Below, piece after piece: positions 27,238 to 35,450 of a stretch of 43,840 nucleotides of DNA. The position numbers were made by a program, and so were the translations under genes. Source of the stretch: Coriobacteriia bacterium. Lineage in GTDB: Bacteria; Actinomycetota; Coriobacteriia; Coriobacteriales; Eggerthellaceae. The notes below the pieces were generated by a model that saw nothing but the letters and a program-made list of their open reading frames with translations, ran no database searches and was not told the origin of the DNA. Position 1 is the stretch's first letter. Each line of letters opens with the position of its first letter. The stretch is taken from NCBI GenBank assembly GCA_030526515.1, contig JAUNCQ010000014.1:1-43840 (forward strand), in the 5' to 3' direction.

Positions 27238-29001
27238 ATGAAGATCGTCTACAAGGATGGCACCGTTGCTGACTGCCCCGAACAGGAAGAGCTCGAAGTC
27301 ATCCGTCATACTGCTGCGCACATCATGGCCCAGGCCGTGAAGCGCATCTACCCGCATGCTGACTTCGGCTACGGACCGGCCACCGAGCGTGGCTTCCACT
27401 ATGACATCGACCTGGGTGACACCAAGCTCAGCGACGAGGACCTGCCGGCCATCGAAGCTGAGATGAAGAAGATCATCAAGGAAAACCTGCCCATTCGTCC
27501 CTCCATCCTGCCGCGCGCGGAGGCCATTGCTCTTATGGAGGAGCGGGGCGAAAAGTACAAGGTGGAGCACATCGACGACCTGCCCGAAGACGCCGAGATC
27601 AGCTTCTTCACCCAGGGCGAGTACGTTGACATGTGCACCGGCCCGCACCTGCGCTACACCAAGGCCCTGAAGGCCTTCAAGCTCATGAGCATTTCCGGCG
27701 CCTACTGGAAGAACAACGCCGAAAACAAGATGCTGACCCGCATCAACGGCATCGCCTTCCGCACCCAGGCCGAGCTGGACGACTACCTGAAGCTGCTGGA
27801 GGAGGCCGAAAAGCGCGACCATCGCCGCATCGGCAAGGAGATGGACCTGTTCATGCTCCGCGACGAAGCCCCCGGCTTCCCGTTCTTCCTGCCCAAGGGC
27901 ATGGAGGTCTACAACTCCCTGCTGGAGTTCTGGCACGAGATCCATCGTGAGGCCGGCTACGTGGAGATCAAGACCCCGCAGATCATGACCCGCGCCTTGT
28001 GGGAGACCAGTGGTCACTGGGATCACTACAAGGACAACATGTACTCCACCACCATTGATGAGGACCCGTTCTGCATCAAGCCCATGAACTGCCCGGGCGG
28101 CGTGATGGTGTACGCCAGCAAGCCCCACAGCTACCGTGAGCTGCCCATCCGCGCCGGCGAGCTGGGCCTGGTGCATCGCCATGAGATGCGCGGCGCCCTG
28201 CACGGCCTGTTCCGCGTGCGCGCCTTCACCCAGGACGACGCCCACATCTTCATGCGTCCCGACCAGATCGCGGACGAAATCCGCGGCGTGGTGAACCTGA
28301 TCGACAAGGTCTACACCAAGTTCGGCTTCGACTACTTCATTGAGCTGTCCACCCGCCCGGAGGACTCCATGGGCTCCGACGAGGACTGGGAGATGGCGAC
28401 CAACGGCCTGATCGACGCCCTGAAGTCCATGAACCTGGACTACATCCTGAACGAGGGCGACGGTGCCTTCTACGGTCCGAAGATCGACTTCCACCTGCGC
28501 GACTGCCTGGGCCGTACCTGGCAGTGCGGCACCATCCAGCTGGACTTCCAGATGCCCATCAACTTCGACCTGGGCTACATCGACGCCGACGGCGAGCGCA
28601 AGCGTCCCGTCATGATCCACCGCGTGTGCTTCGGCTCCATCGAGCGCTTCATCGGCATCCTGACCGAGCACTTCGCCGGCAAGTATCCTACCTGGCTGGC
28701 TCCGGTGCAGGTCAAGGTCCTGCCCGTGTCCGAGAAGAGCAACGAGTACGCCACCAGCGTGTACCAGAAGCTGTTCGCAGCCGGCGTCCGCGTTGAGCTT
28801 GACGAGCGCAACGAGAAGATCGGCTACAAGATCCGCGAGGCCCGCCAGGTCGACCGTGTCCCGTACATGGTGATCCTGGGCGAAAAGGAAGTCGAGGACG
28901 GCTCCATCTCCGTCCGCGACCGCGCCACGGACAAGACCACCAACATGAGCTACGACGAGTTCGAGGCCATGCTGCTGAAGGAGATCTCCGACCGCGCCTA
29001 G
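27238..29001 (+). CDS. thrS: Threonyl-tRNA synthetase lacking most of the TGS domain
   Basis: A 587-residue class II synthetase that charges tRNA-Thr. The editing site is intact: HTAAH (24-28) and YVDMCTGPHL (about 130-139). The catalytic core has MNCPGGVMVY (zinc cysteine), the motif-2 arginine in HEMRGALHGLFRVRAFTQDDAHIF, and the anticodon-binding domain starts near PTWLAPVQV. E. coli ThrS is about 642 residues. Here a short MKIVYKDGTVADCPEQ stub leads straight into the editing domain, so some 50 residues of the N-terminal TGS domain are missing. The ATG at 27238 is seven nt after AAAGGA; the ATG at 27232 is too close to that site. Confidence 0.95.
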   Translation: MKIVYKDGTVADCPEQEELEVIRHTAAHIMAQAVKRIYPHADFGYGPATERGFHYDIDLGDTKLSDEDLPAIEAEMKKIIKENLPIRPSILPRAEAIALMEERGEKYKVEHIDDLPEDAEISFFTQGEYVDMCTGPHLRYTKALKAFKLMSISGAYWKNNAENKMLTRINGIAFRTQAELDDYLKLLEEAEKRDHRRIGKEMDLFMLRDEAPGFPFFLPKGMEVYNSLLEFWHEIHREAGYVEIKTPQIMTRALWETSGHWDHYKDNMYSTTIDEDPFCIKPMNCPGGVMVYASKPHSYRELPIRAGELGLVHRHEMRGALHGLFRVRAFTQDDAHIFMRPDQIADEIRGVVNLIDKVYTKFGFDYFIELSTRPEDSMGSDEDWEMATNGLIDALKSMNLDYILNEGDGAFYGPKIDFHLRDCLGRTWQCGTIQLDFQMPINFDLGYIDADGERKRPVMIHRVCFGSIERFIGILTEHFAGKYPTWLAPVQVKVLPVSEKSNEYATSVYQKLFAAGVRVELDERNEKIGYKIREARQVDRVPYMVILGEKEVEDGSISVRDRATDKTTNMSYDEFEAMLLKEISDRA

Positions 29002-29036
29002 CGCAGCCGCTCCCGCTTCATAGAGTCAAAGGTCGG

Positions 29037-29065
29037 AAGCCAGGGCCCAGTGCCCTGGCTTCCTT
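29037..29065 (+). terminator. Terminator after thrS
   Basis: AAGCCAGGGC (29037-29046) pairs perfectly with GCCCTGGCTT (29052-29061) over a 5-nt loop. The T run is weak (TCCTTGCGTTT). Confidence 0.65.
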
Positions 29066-29224
29066 GCGTTTGCGGTTAATTTCGCCCCAATATTGAAAAA
29101 CTTTGAGGTAAACACGAAAAATTCACATACGATGCCACTATGCATTTTTGCCGCATAGTGCGGCTTTGCACATTTTGGGATGCCCCGTCCGCTGCCGGGC
29201 GAGGCGCGTTGGAAAGGTAAGATT

Positions 29225-30637
29225 ATGAGTGACAAGCTCGACACCGCGAAGCCCCGTGCTTCGTGGCGCGGCAAGTGGGGGTTCATCCTTGCGGCCGCTG
29301 CGTCCGCTGTTGGCCTGGGCAACATGTGGCGCTTCCCGTACCTGGCCGCGAAGTACGGCGGCGGTACGTTCCTGATCACCTACATCGTGCTGGTGGTGAC
29401 CTTCGGCTTTGCCCTGATGATGGCCGAAACCGCCCTGGGTCGCATGACCAAGCAGAGCGTCACCGGTGCGTTCTCCAAGTTCGGCGGCAAGTTCGCCTTC
29501 ATCGGCATCCTGGCCGCGCTGGTTCCGTTGATCATTACCCCGTACTACTGCGTCATCGGCGGCTGGGTCACCAAGTACATGGTGTCCTACCTGACCGAGC
29601 TGCCGTCCCAGATCGCGGCTGACGGCTACTTCACCGGCTTCATCCTGAGCCCGGGTCCGGACACCTTCCTGTGGATGATCGTGTTCGTGGCCGTGGTGGC
29701 CATCGTCGTGTCCCTGGGCGTCAACCGCGGCATCGAGAACCTGAACCGCGTCCTCATGCCCGCGCTGATCGTGATGGCCATCGGCATCAGCCTGTACTCC
29801 CTGACCATTCCCGGCGCCATCGACGGCCTGAAGTACTACCTGATCCCGGACGTGACCAAGTTCAGCCCCGAGCTGGTGGTCGCCGCCATGGGCCAGATGT
29901 TCTTCAGCCTGTCCCTGGCCATGGGCATCATGGTCACCTATGGCTCCTACTTCAGCAAGGAAGATGACCTGGAGCATTCCGTCCGCCGTATCGAGATCTT
30001 CGACACCGGCATCGCCATCCTGGCCGGCTTCATGATCATCCCCATCAGCGTTGCCGTCATGGGCAGCGCTGAGGTGGTCTCCTCCAAGGCGGGCCCCGGC
30101 CTGATGTTCGGCGTGCTGCCCGTGGTCTTCAACGACCTGGGCCCGGCCGCTCCCATCCTGGGCTTCATCTTCTTCCTGCTGGTGTTCTTCGCCGCGCTGA
30201 CCAGTGCCATCTCCCTGTTCGAGACCATCGTGTCCTGCATCCAGGACTTCTGCCACTGCTCCCGCACCACGTCCATCATCCTGAACGTGGTCTGGGTCGT
30301 GGTCCTGGGCATCATCTGCAACCTGGGCTACAACTCCTGGCTGGGCATTGACCCCATGTACAGCATCTTCGGCATCGGCGCATATCAGGACCACCAGATC
30401 CTGGACTTCATGGACTTCATCTCCAACACCATCATGATGCCCATCGTGGCGCTGCTCACCTGCTTCTTCATCGGCTACGTGATCAAGCCCAAGACCATCA
30501 TCGACCATGTGAAGGAATCCTCCGAGTTCAAGTCGGAGAAGCTCTTCACCGTCATGATCAAGTACATCGCCCCGATCTTCGTCATCCTGATCCTGATCTT
30601 CTACGTCATGGATACCATCGGAATGATTCACCTGTAG
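29225..30637 (+). CDS. Sodium-dependent transporter, NSS/SNF family
   Basis: A 470-residue polytopic protein of the neurotransmitter:sodium symporter family (LeuT fold). The first helix has the family signature AVGLGNMWRFPYLAAKYGGGTFLITY (about 23-48), whose unwound part binds Na+ and substrate. The segment near SLSLAMGIMVTYGSYF (about 222-237) matches the unwound sixth helix. Bacterial members import amino acids with sodium; the substrate here is unknown. The ATG at 29225 follows GGAAAGGTAAG; a longer in-frame start at 29180 lacks such a site. It is a single gene between terminator-like hairpins. Confidence 0.92.
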   Translation: MSDKLDTAKPRASWRGKWGFILAAAASAVGLGNMWRFPYLAAKYGGGTFLITYIVLVVTFGFALMMAETALGRMTKQSVTGAFSKFGGKFAFIGILAALVPLIITPYYCVIGGWVTKYMVSYLTELPSQIAADGYFTGFILSPGPDTFLWMIVFVAVVAIVVSLGVNRGIENLNRVLMPALIVMAIGISLYSLTIPGAIDGLKYYLIPDVTKFSPELVVAAMGQMFFSLSLAMGIMVTYGSYFSKEDDLEHSVRRIEIFDTGIAILAGFMIIPISVAVMGSAEVVSSKAGPGLMFGVLPVVFNDLGPAAPILGFIFFLLVFFAALTSAISLFETIVSCIQDFCHCSRTTSIILNVVWVVVLGIICNLGYNSWLGIDPMYSIFGIGAYQDHQILDFMDFISNTIMMPIVALLTCFFIGYVIKPKTIIDHVKESSEFKSEKLFTVMIKYIAPIFVILILIFYVMDTIGMIHL

Positions 30638-30663
30638 GCGCCCCGCAGCGGCTCGCAATGAGC

Positions 30664-30834
30664 TAAAATAGACAGAGCGTTTCACGTGCGCTGGTCGAGC
30701 CCTGACATCGACGCTGCGCCAACCTTGACCTGCTGCCCTGACCAGCAGGGAAGGGCGCGCAGGCGTGCGTGAGAAGTAAGCGTCTTCGGACGCGACAATA
30801 CTGCGGCCCCGGATGAACAGGCATCCGGGGCCGT
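30664..30834 (+). ncRNA. Candidate structured small RNA with twin identical loops
   Basis: A TAAAAT box (30664-30669) is followed by about 160 nt of dense secondary structure. TTTCACG (30680-30686) can pair with CGTGAGA (30768-30774) to close a multibranch fold. Inside are GTCGA/TCGAC (30694-30698/30708-30712) and CCTGCTG/CAGCAGG (30729-30735/30743-30749), and both loops show the same GCCCTGAC. A UUCG-capped hairpin GCGTC/GACGC follows at 30780-30793, then an 11-bp hairpin GGCCCCGGATG/CATCCGGGGCC at 30805-30831. There is no coding potential of note. I cannot match it to 6S, SRP, tmRNA or RNase P RNA. It could also be a long leader of glpF or the trailer of the upstream gene. Confidence 0.45.
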
Positions 30835-30845
30835 CTTGCGCTGTG

Positions 30846-30888
30846 AACGCGCCCCCTTGGAGTGTCTGGCCAAAGGGCGCGTTTTGCT
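30846..30888 (+). terminator. Terminator, member of a repeated family
   Basis: AACGCGCCC (30846-30854) pairs with GGGCGCGTT (30875-30883) and TTGG with CCAA inside it, followed by TTTGC and TTTT. The left arm and loop (GCCCCCTTGGAGTGTCTGG) recur almost unchanged at 33182-33200. Confidence 0.75.
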
Positions 30889-30893
30889 TTTCG

Positions 30894-31144
30894 GGGCGAA
30901 AGTTTCGTCCGGCAATTCGACATTTGTGAATATATGACCAATGCCACTATATTCCTTGCTCTGGGGTCGGAATTGTCCTACTATACCGTTGTTGCTATTT
31001 GCACGCTGCAACTAATTCCGTACACAAATATACGACCTGATTCACTAACTAGTGGGGCAGGGACGGGTTCGGCGGGCAGATGGCAGAATGCTTGGCTGGC
31101 ATTCCAAGAAATTTGACAACGGAAAACATGAAAGGACGTTTCTC
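30894..31144 (+). promoter_or_regulatory. glpF upstream region with octamer pair and Crp/Fnr-like site
   Basis: GGGCGAAA (30894-30901) and TTTCGTCC (30903-30910) form an inverted octamer pair. TTGTGAATATATGACCAA (30924-30941) is a partly symmetric sequence resembling Crp/Fnr-family sites. ATGCCACTAT at 30941-30950 recurs exactly upstream of the NSS transporter (29132-29141). The remaining bases up to the glpF start are AT-richer and show no gene. Confidence 0.45.
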
Positions 31145-31939
31145 ATGGCAGAAACCGTAAAGGGCAACGAAATCCTTCGTAACGCCCTGGGCGAAATCAT
31201 CGGCACCTTCCTGATGTGCTTCCTGGGCATTGGCGCAGTGGCCAACGCAACGCTGGGCGTTTCCGGCGCATTCGGCGGCCCGTTCCAGGTCGGTATGGTC
31301 TGGGGCATCACCATTGCCATTGCCATCTACGCAACCCGCAACCTGTCCTGCGCCCACTTCAATCCCGCAGTGACCTTTGCCATGTGCCTGACCGGCCGCC
31401 TGCCCTGGGGCAAGGCTCCCATCTACCTGGTGGGTCAGTTCGTCGGCGCCATCCTTGCTGCCGCTTGCCTGTGGGCCCTGTTCGGCGAGTCCTGCATTGC
31501 CGCAGGCACCGCAATGGACTGGTCCTCCATCTGGGCTGAGCGCACTCCGAACGGCGTCCCCGCTGCCAGCACCCTGGTCGGCTGCCTGGCTGAGGGCATT
31601 GGCGTGTTCATCCTGGTGTTCGTGATCTTCTCCATGACCGAGGACGCAAACGCTGGCAAGCCCGGCGACGTCATCTTCCCGCTGTTCATCGGCCTGACCG
31701 TCACCATGATCATCGTCACCGTCGGCCCCATCACCGACGCTGGTCTTAACCCGGCCCGTGACCTTGGTCCCCGTGTGATCGCAGCCATCTGCGGCATGAC
31801 CGAGCCCATGAACGGCAACGTCGTGGCGACCCTGCTGATCTACACCGTTTCCCCGCTGATTGGCGGCGGCCTTGCTGGCCTGTTCTACACCAAGTTCGTG
31901 GACAAGCAGCATGCTGACGCTGTTGCCGCTTCCAAGTAG
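31145..31939 (+). CDS. glpF: Glycerol facilitator / aquaporin (MIP family)
   Basis: A 264-residue major intrinsic protein with six membrane helices and the two pore half-helices. The first NPA motif is FNPAVT (about 72-77) and the second is LNPARDLGPR (about 201-210). The D after the second NPAR (NPARD) is the mark of glycerol-conducting aquaglyceroporins, so glycerol uptake is likely and complements the glycerol kinase at 10251. The ATG at 31145 follows GAAAGGACG; longer in-frame starts lack a binding site. It is a single gene with its own terminator. Confidence 0.92.
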   Translation: MAETVKGNEILRNALGEIIGTFLMCFLGIGAVANATLGVSGAFGGPFQVGMVWGITIAIAIYATRNLSCAHFNPAVTFAMCLTGRLPWGKAPIYLVGQFVGAILAAACLWALFGESCIAAGTAMDWSSIWAERTPNGVPAASTLVGCLAEGIGVFILVFVIFSMTEDANAGKPGDVIFPLFIGLTVTMIIVTVGPITDAGLNPARDLGPRVIAAICGMTEPMNGNVVATLLIYTVSPLIGGGLAGLFYTKFVDKQHADAVAASK

Positions 31940-31963
31940 GGAAGCCTAAATTCAGTCCCCTGA

Positions 31964-31993
31964 CAGAAAAGCCCCGGTAACGGGGCTTTTCTG
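31964..31993 (+). terminator. Terminator after glpF
   Basis: CAGAAAAGCCCCG (31964-31976) pairs perfectly with CGGGGCTTTTCTG (31981-31993) across a GTAA tetraloop. The A and T runs inside the stem make it potentially bidirectional. Confidence 0.85.
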
Positions 31994-32011
31994 CGTTATA
32001 GGGTCATATCC

Positions 32012-32034
32012 AATAGTTTCAAATTGATACTATT
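32012..32034. promoter_or_regulatory. 23-bp near-perfect palindrome upstream of ArsM-like gene
   Basis: AATAGT at 32012-32017 and ACTATT at 32029-32034 flank a core TCAAaTTGA (32019-32027), giving a 23-bp palindrome with only one mismatched pair and a central base. It has the size and symmetry of a repressor operator, such as those of ArsR/SmtB proteins, but no such regulator is encoded here. It lies 180 nt before the methyltransferase. Confidence 0.45.
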
Positions 32035-32215
32035 GCCATTGTTTTTGCTGCTGCGGCGGACTATCATTGCTTTCTGTTGACGGCATTTGCCCTGTTCAAG
32101 GCCAAATGCACGCTTCGTCACCTATGCCAGCTAAGCATGATTTCCGGCTCCCGGCCGGGGAGCAGTATTCGCGCGCCTGCCCTCAGGCGCTTACCTAGAC
32201 GAAAGAGGTTCATGC

Positions 32216-33154
32216 ATGAGCGAGATTCGCGTTCCTGGCACTCCCAATGACAAGATCGCCCAGATTCTGAAGACCATCCCGCAGGAGGTCATCGACGGCA
32301 CCCTGACCACCGGCTTCCCCTTCCCGCCGGCCATGGACGGCATCCGCGTCCTGGTCCTGGGCTGCGGCGCCGGCCGTGACGCCTACATTGCCTCCGCCCT
32401 GGTGGGACAGGATGGCATGGTCATAGGCGTCGACCCCGATCCGGAGAAGATCGCCGTGGCGCGCAAGGCCGCTCCCGCCAACTGCCAGTTCCTGGTCCAG
32501 GAGCTCGACAACCTGGAGGCCCTGGTGGATGGCGAAATCGACCTGGTCATCTCCAACTGCGGCATCTCCGCTCCCATCAACACCCAGGCCGTGCTGGACG
32601 AGATCTGGCGCGTGTCCGCCTACGGCGCCGAGCTCTTCGCCTGCGATATCTTCGCCGACCGCCGCATGCTGCCCTACATCAAGGCTTGCCCGACCAAGCG
32701 TGCCGAGGGCACCGGCTCCGCCCTGTACATCGAGGACTTCCGCCGCTGCATGACCAAGGCCGGCTGGGAGGACTTCCGCCACATGCGCACCGTCCTGGCA
32801 ACCACCGACGATCCGCTGTTCGAGGGCATCACCTTCTTCGCCCGCACCGTCCGCGCCTACAAGATGCCGGATAAGATCGAGGACCTGTGCGAGCAGTACA
32901 ACCAGGTTGCCACCTACAAGGGCGGCATCGAGGGCTGCGAGGACTACTACGACCTGGACGACCACCATCGCTTCGTCAAGGACGAGCCCCTGGAGGTTTG
33001 CGGCAACTCCTGCGCCATGGTCCAGGACACCCGCGTGGGCAAGTTCTTCGAGGTCACCGGCAACCGCAACGTCCACTACGGCCCGTATCCCGGCTGCGGC
33101 AACATCCCCTACACCGCAGACGACGGCTCCGTGGAGACCAGCAGCTGCTGCTAA
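32216..33154 (+). CDS. ArsM-like SAM-dependent methyltransferase
   Basis: A 312-residue class I methyltransferase. Motif I is LVLGCGAGRDAYIASALVG (47-65), with the acidic loop GVDPD at 71-75 and VISNCGIS at 111-118. The C-terminal half follows the layout of bacterial arsenite methyltransferases: ATYKGGIEG (232-240), LDDHHRF (247-253), VCGNSCAMVQDTR (261-273), and a final GPYPGCG and Cys-rich tail SSCC. In ArsM enzymes the SNC-type cysteine binds trivalent arsenic; it is kept here (C115). Arsenite methylation is a good hypothesis, but no ars resistance gene is adjacent. The start follows AAAGAGG. The DUF5714 gene downstream is a likely partner, though a terminator lies between them. Confidence 0.7.
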   Translation: MSEIRVPGTPNDKIAQILKTIPQEVIDGTLTTGFPFPPAMDGIRVLVLGCGAGRDAYIASALVGQDGMVIGVDPDPEKIAVARKAAPANCQFLVQELDNLEALVDGEIDLVISNCGISAPINTQAVLDEIWRVSAYGAELFACDIFADRRMLPYIKACPTKRAEGTGSALYIEDFRRCMTKAGWEDFRHMRTVLATTDDPLFEGITFFARTVRAYKMPDKIEDLCEQYNQVATYKGGIEGCEDYYDLDDHHRFVKDEPLEVCGNSCAMVQDTRVGKFFEVTGNRNVHYGPYPGCGNIPYTADDGSVETSSCC

Positions 33155-33178
33155 GCCGCGCTGAACCGTGAAACCGTG

Positions 33179-33217
33179 CGCGCCCCCTTGGAGTATCTGG
33201 CAAGGGGGCGCGTCTTT
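33179..33217 (+). terminator. Terminator after ArsM-like gene, member of a repeated family
   Basis: CGCGCCCCCTTG (33179-33190) pairs perfectly with CAAGGGGGCGCG (33201-33212), followed by TCTTT. The left arm and loop match the terminator at 30846-30888. Confidence 0.85.
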
Positions 33218-33311
33218 GTATTAGCATGGGACGAAAGCCACGGGCGTTTTCGCCCAACGTCTGAAGGGGCTCACGAGTCCCGTTCCCCGAACCAAGCAAA
33301 GGAGACCACCT

Positions 33312-34037
33312 ATGGCGGGAGCGCTTCCCAACTGCCTGATCTGCGGGGCCGACCTGGTCTACGCGTCCGAGTCCACCCTGCATACCTGCGCCGTGTGCGG
33401 CAAGGAGGAAATGGGCACCACCGCCTGCGAGGGCGGCCACTACGTGTGCAACACCTGCCACAGGCAGGGCGGCGTGGACTTCATGCGCAAGCTGTGCGTG
33501 CTTTCTCGCTCCAAGAACGCGGTGGAGATCCTGACCCAGGCCATGGAGGACAAGTCCGTCTACCCCAACGGCCCCGAGCACCATACCATGGTGGGCGCGG
33601 CGCTGCTGACGGCCTACTACAACGCCGGCGGCAAGATCGGCGGCGGCCGCATGACCAAGGGCGATGCCCTGAAGGAGCTCCAGGCCCGCAGCATGCAGGT
33701 CCCTGGCGGCACCTGCGGCTTCTGGGGTTGCTGCGGCGCGGCTACCAGCGCCGGCCAGGCCCTGAGCATCATCAACGGGTCCACGCCCCTGAAGCGGGAC
33801 GAGTGGGGCCAGTGCCAACGCCTCACCTCCACCATCTTGGGGCACCTGGCGGACCAGGGCGGCCCTCGCTGCTGCAAGCGCACGGGCTACACCGCGCTGC
33901 TGGACGGCACCGACTTCCTGAACGAGCACTTCAACGTGCGCATGGAGCGCCCGGAGTCCGTGACCTGCCGCTTCAGAGCCGGCAACAAGCAGTGCCTGCG
34001 CCGGGAGTGCCCGTACTTCCCGAAGAAGGGGGAGTAG
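33312..34037 (+). CDS. DUF5714 cysteine-rich protein
   Basis: A 241-residue protein of unknown biochemical role. The N-terminus holds zinc-ribbon-like cysteine pairs (CLIC at 8-11, CAVC at 26-29, CNTC at 46-49). The DUF5714 core follows, with PEHHTMVGAALLTAYYNAGG, VPGGTCGFWGCCGAA and GGPRCCKRTGY, and the C-terminus adds CRFRAGNKQCLRRECPYF. Many conserved cysteines suggest metal, Fe-S or metalloid chemistry. Such proteins are, as I recall, often found beside SAM methyltransferases, as here. The start at 33312 follows AAAGGAG. An inverted octamer pair (33229-33255) lies upstream. Confidence 0.8.
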   Translation: MAGALPNCLICGADLVYASESTLHTCAVCGKEEMGTTACEGGHYVCNTCHRQGGVDFMRKLCVLSRSKNAVEILTQAMEDKSVYPNGPEHHTMVGAALLTAYYNAGGKIGGGRMTKGDALKELQARSMQVPGGTCGFWGCCGAATSAGQALSIINGSTPLKRDEWGQCQRLTSTILGHLADQGGPRCCKRTGYTALLDGTDFLNEHFNVRMERPESVTCRFRAGNKQCLRRECPYFPKKGE

Positions 34038-34129
34038 GCCTTCGGGGCGAAAGCTCCGCTTGGGATTGCGCCGGGCTCCTGGGCGTGATTTTCGTCCGCT
34101 GGATGAATACGCCCCGAGGGGCGCGGGTC

Positions 34130-34195
34130 TGCTAAAATAGGTCGACTACCCGAATCCGCGAGCCGCGACCCGGGAGGGGAGCGGCTCTTCTTTTA
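34130..34195 (+). promoter_or_regulatory. Promoter and leader terminator ahead of ychF
   Basis: An extended -10 element TGCTAAAAT (34130-34138) predicts a start near 34145. Only about 15 nt later GAGCCGC (34160-34166) pairs with GCGGCTC (34181-34187) and is followed by TTCTTTT. Transcripts would meet this intrinsic terminator before the ychF binding site, which suggests attenuation. Alternatively it ends transcripts from the DUF5714 gene. Confidence 0.55.
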
Positions 34196-34210
34196 GCGAA
34201 GGATACTCAC

Positions 34211-35278
34211 ATGGCACTTTCCATTGGCATTGTGGGCCTGCCCAACGTGGGCAAGTCCAGTCTGTTCACCGCGCTCACCAAGAAGGGCGGCCTGGCGGCA
34301 AACTACCCGTTCGCCACCATCGAGCCCAACACCGGCATGGTGCCGGTGCCCGACAAGCGCCTGGACGCCCTGGCCGAGCTGGACAACCCGGCCAAGATCA
34401 TCCCGGCTACCGTTGAGTTCGTGGACATCGCCGGCCTGGTGGAAGGCGCCAGCCATGGTGAGGGCCTGGGCAACAAGTTCCTGGCCAACATCCGCGACAC
34501 CGATGCCATCTGCGAGGTGGTCCGCTTCTTCAGCGATCCCAACGTCGAGCACGTGTCCAAGCGCGTTGACCCCCTGGCTGACGTGGACACCATCAAGACC
34601 GAGCTGATCCTGGCCGACGTGGCCACCATCGAAAAGGCCCTGCCGCGCCTGGAGAAGGAAGCCAAGCGCTTCGGCAAGGAAAAGGAGCTCACCTTCAAGA
34701 CCGCTCAGAAGGTGCTGGCCGGCCTGCTGGAGGAGCAGCGCGCCCTGACCCAGGACCTGACCGACGAGGAGCGCTTGTCCATTCGCGAGCTGTGCCTGCT
34801 GACCATGAAGCCCATCCTGTACGTGGCCAACGTGGACGAGGACAAGATCGGCGACGAGCTGCCCGAGATCGACGGCCAGAAGCCGCTGCCGCTGTGCTCC
34901 AAGACCGAGGCCGAGCTGTCTGAGCTCGACCCGGAGGACGCCGCCATCTTCATGGAGGAGCTGGGCCTGGAGGAGTCCGGCCTGGCCCGTCTGGTGCAGG
35001 CTGCCTACAAGCTGCTGGGCCTGCAGAGCTACTTCACCTCCGGTCCGGACGAAACCCGCGCTTGGACCATCCCCGTGGGCGCCAAGGCACCGCAGGCTGC
35101 CGGCGTGATCCACTCCGACTTCGAGCGCGGCTTCATCAAGGCGGAAACCGCCAGCTTCGAGGACTACATTGCCTACAAGGGCGACAAGGGCTGCCGCGAC
35201 GCCGGCAAGCTGCGCCAGGAAGGCAAGGAGTACGTGGTCCAGGACGGCGACGTGATGCACTTCAAGTTCAACGTGTAG
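34211..35278 (+). CDS. ychF: Redox-regulated ATPase YchF (Obg family)
   Basis: A 355-residue Obg-family P-loop protein. G1 is GLPNVGKSS (8-16), the switch segment is [12 protein letters not shown] (about 31-42), and G3 is DIAGLV (about 71-76). The base-specificity motif is NVDED (about 204-208) instead of NKxD, which accounts for the ATP preference of this family. A C-terminal TGS domain (about 276-355) follows a helical domain. YchF binds ribosomes and is linked to stress and translation fidelity. The start follows GAAGGA. It is single, bracketed by hairpins. Confidence 0.96.
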   Translation: MALSIGIVGLPNVGKSSLFTALTKKGGLAANYPFATIEPNTGMVPVPDKRLDALAELDNPAKIIPATVEFVDIAGLVEGASHGEGLGNKFLANIRDTDAICEVVRFFSDPNVEHVSKRVDPLADVDTIKTELILADVATIEKALPRLEKEAKRFGKEKELTFKTAQKVLAGLLEEQRALTQDLTDEERLSIRELCLLTMKPILYVANVDEDKIGDELPEIDGQKPLPLCSKTEAELSELDPEDAAIFMEELGLEESGLARLVQAAYKLLGLQSYFTSGPDETRAWTIPVGAKAPQAAGVIHSDFERGFIKAETASFEDYIAYKGDKGCRDAGKLRQEGKEYVVQDGDVMHFKFNV

Positions 35279-35322
35279 GGGAGCGCGCCCAGCGCGCTTT
35301 TCGCCCGTAAACTGGCGCTTTG

Positions 35323-35355
35323 GAGCCGACGAATGACCGTCGGCTCTATTTTTTC
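35323..35355 (+). terminator. Terminator after ychF
   Basis: GAGCCGACG (35323-35331) pairs perfectly with CGTCGGCTC (35338-35346), then TATTTTTT. Confidence 0.9.
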
Positions 35356-35450
35356 CCATAGTTATAGTGAAAACAGAATAAATAAGTGCTACATTATATA
35401 CGCATAGAAATAGTTAGAAATGCGCATAATGAGTGAGCCAAGGAGGTCAT
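35356..35450 (+). promoter_or_regulatory. AT-rich promoter region of the ModE-like gene
   Basis: This AT-rich region includes ACATTATATACGCAT (35391-35405) and the palindrome ATGCGCAT (35420-35427). CGCAT (35401-35405) and ATGCG (35420-35424) also form an inverted pair. ModE operators contain TATATA-type arms, so autoregulation is possible but unproven. Confidence 0.35.

Noticed and set aside
30721-30775. SRP RNA (4.5S) candidate, because CCAGCAGGGAAGGG recalls the SRP core
   Set aside because: The GGAA would not lie in a tetraloop; the bases around it pair as CCTGCTG/CAGCAGG instead, and the conserved asymmetric loop is missing.
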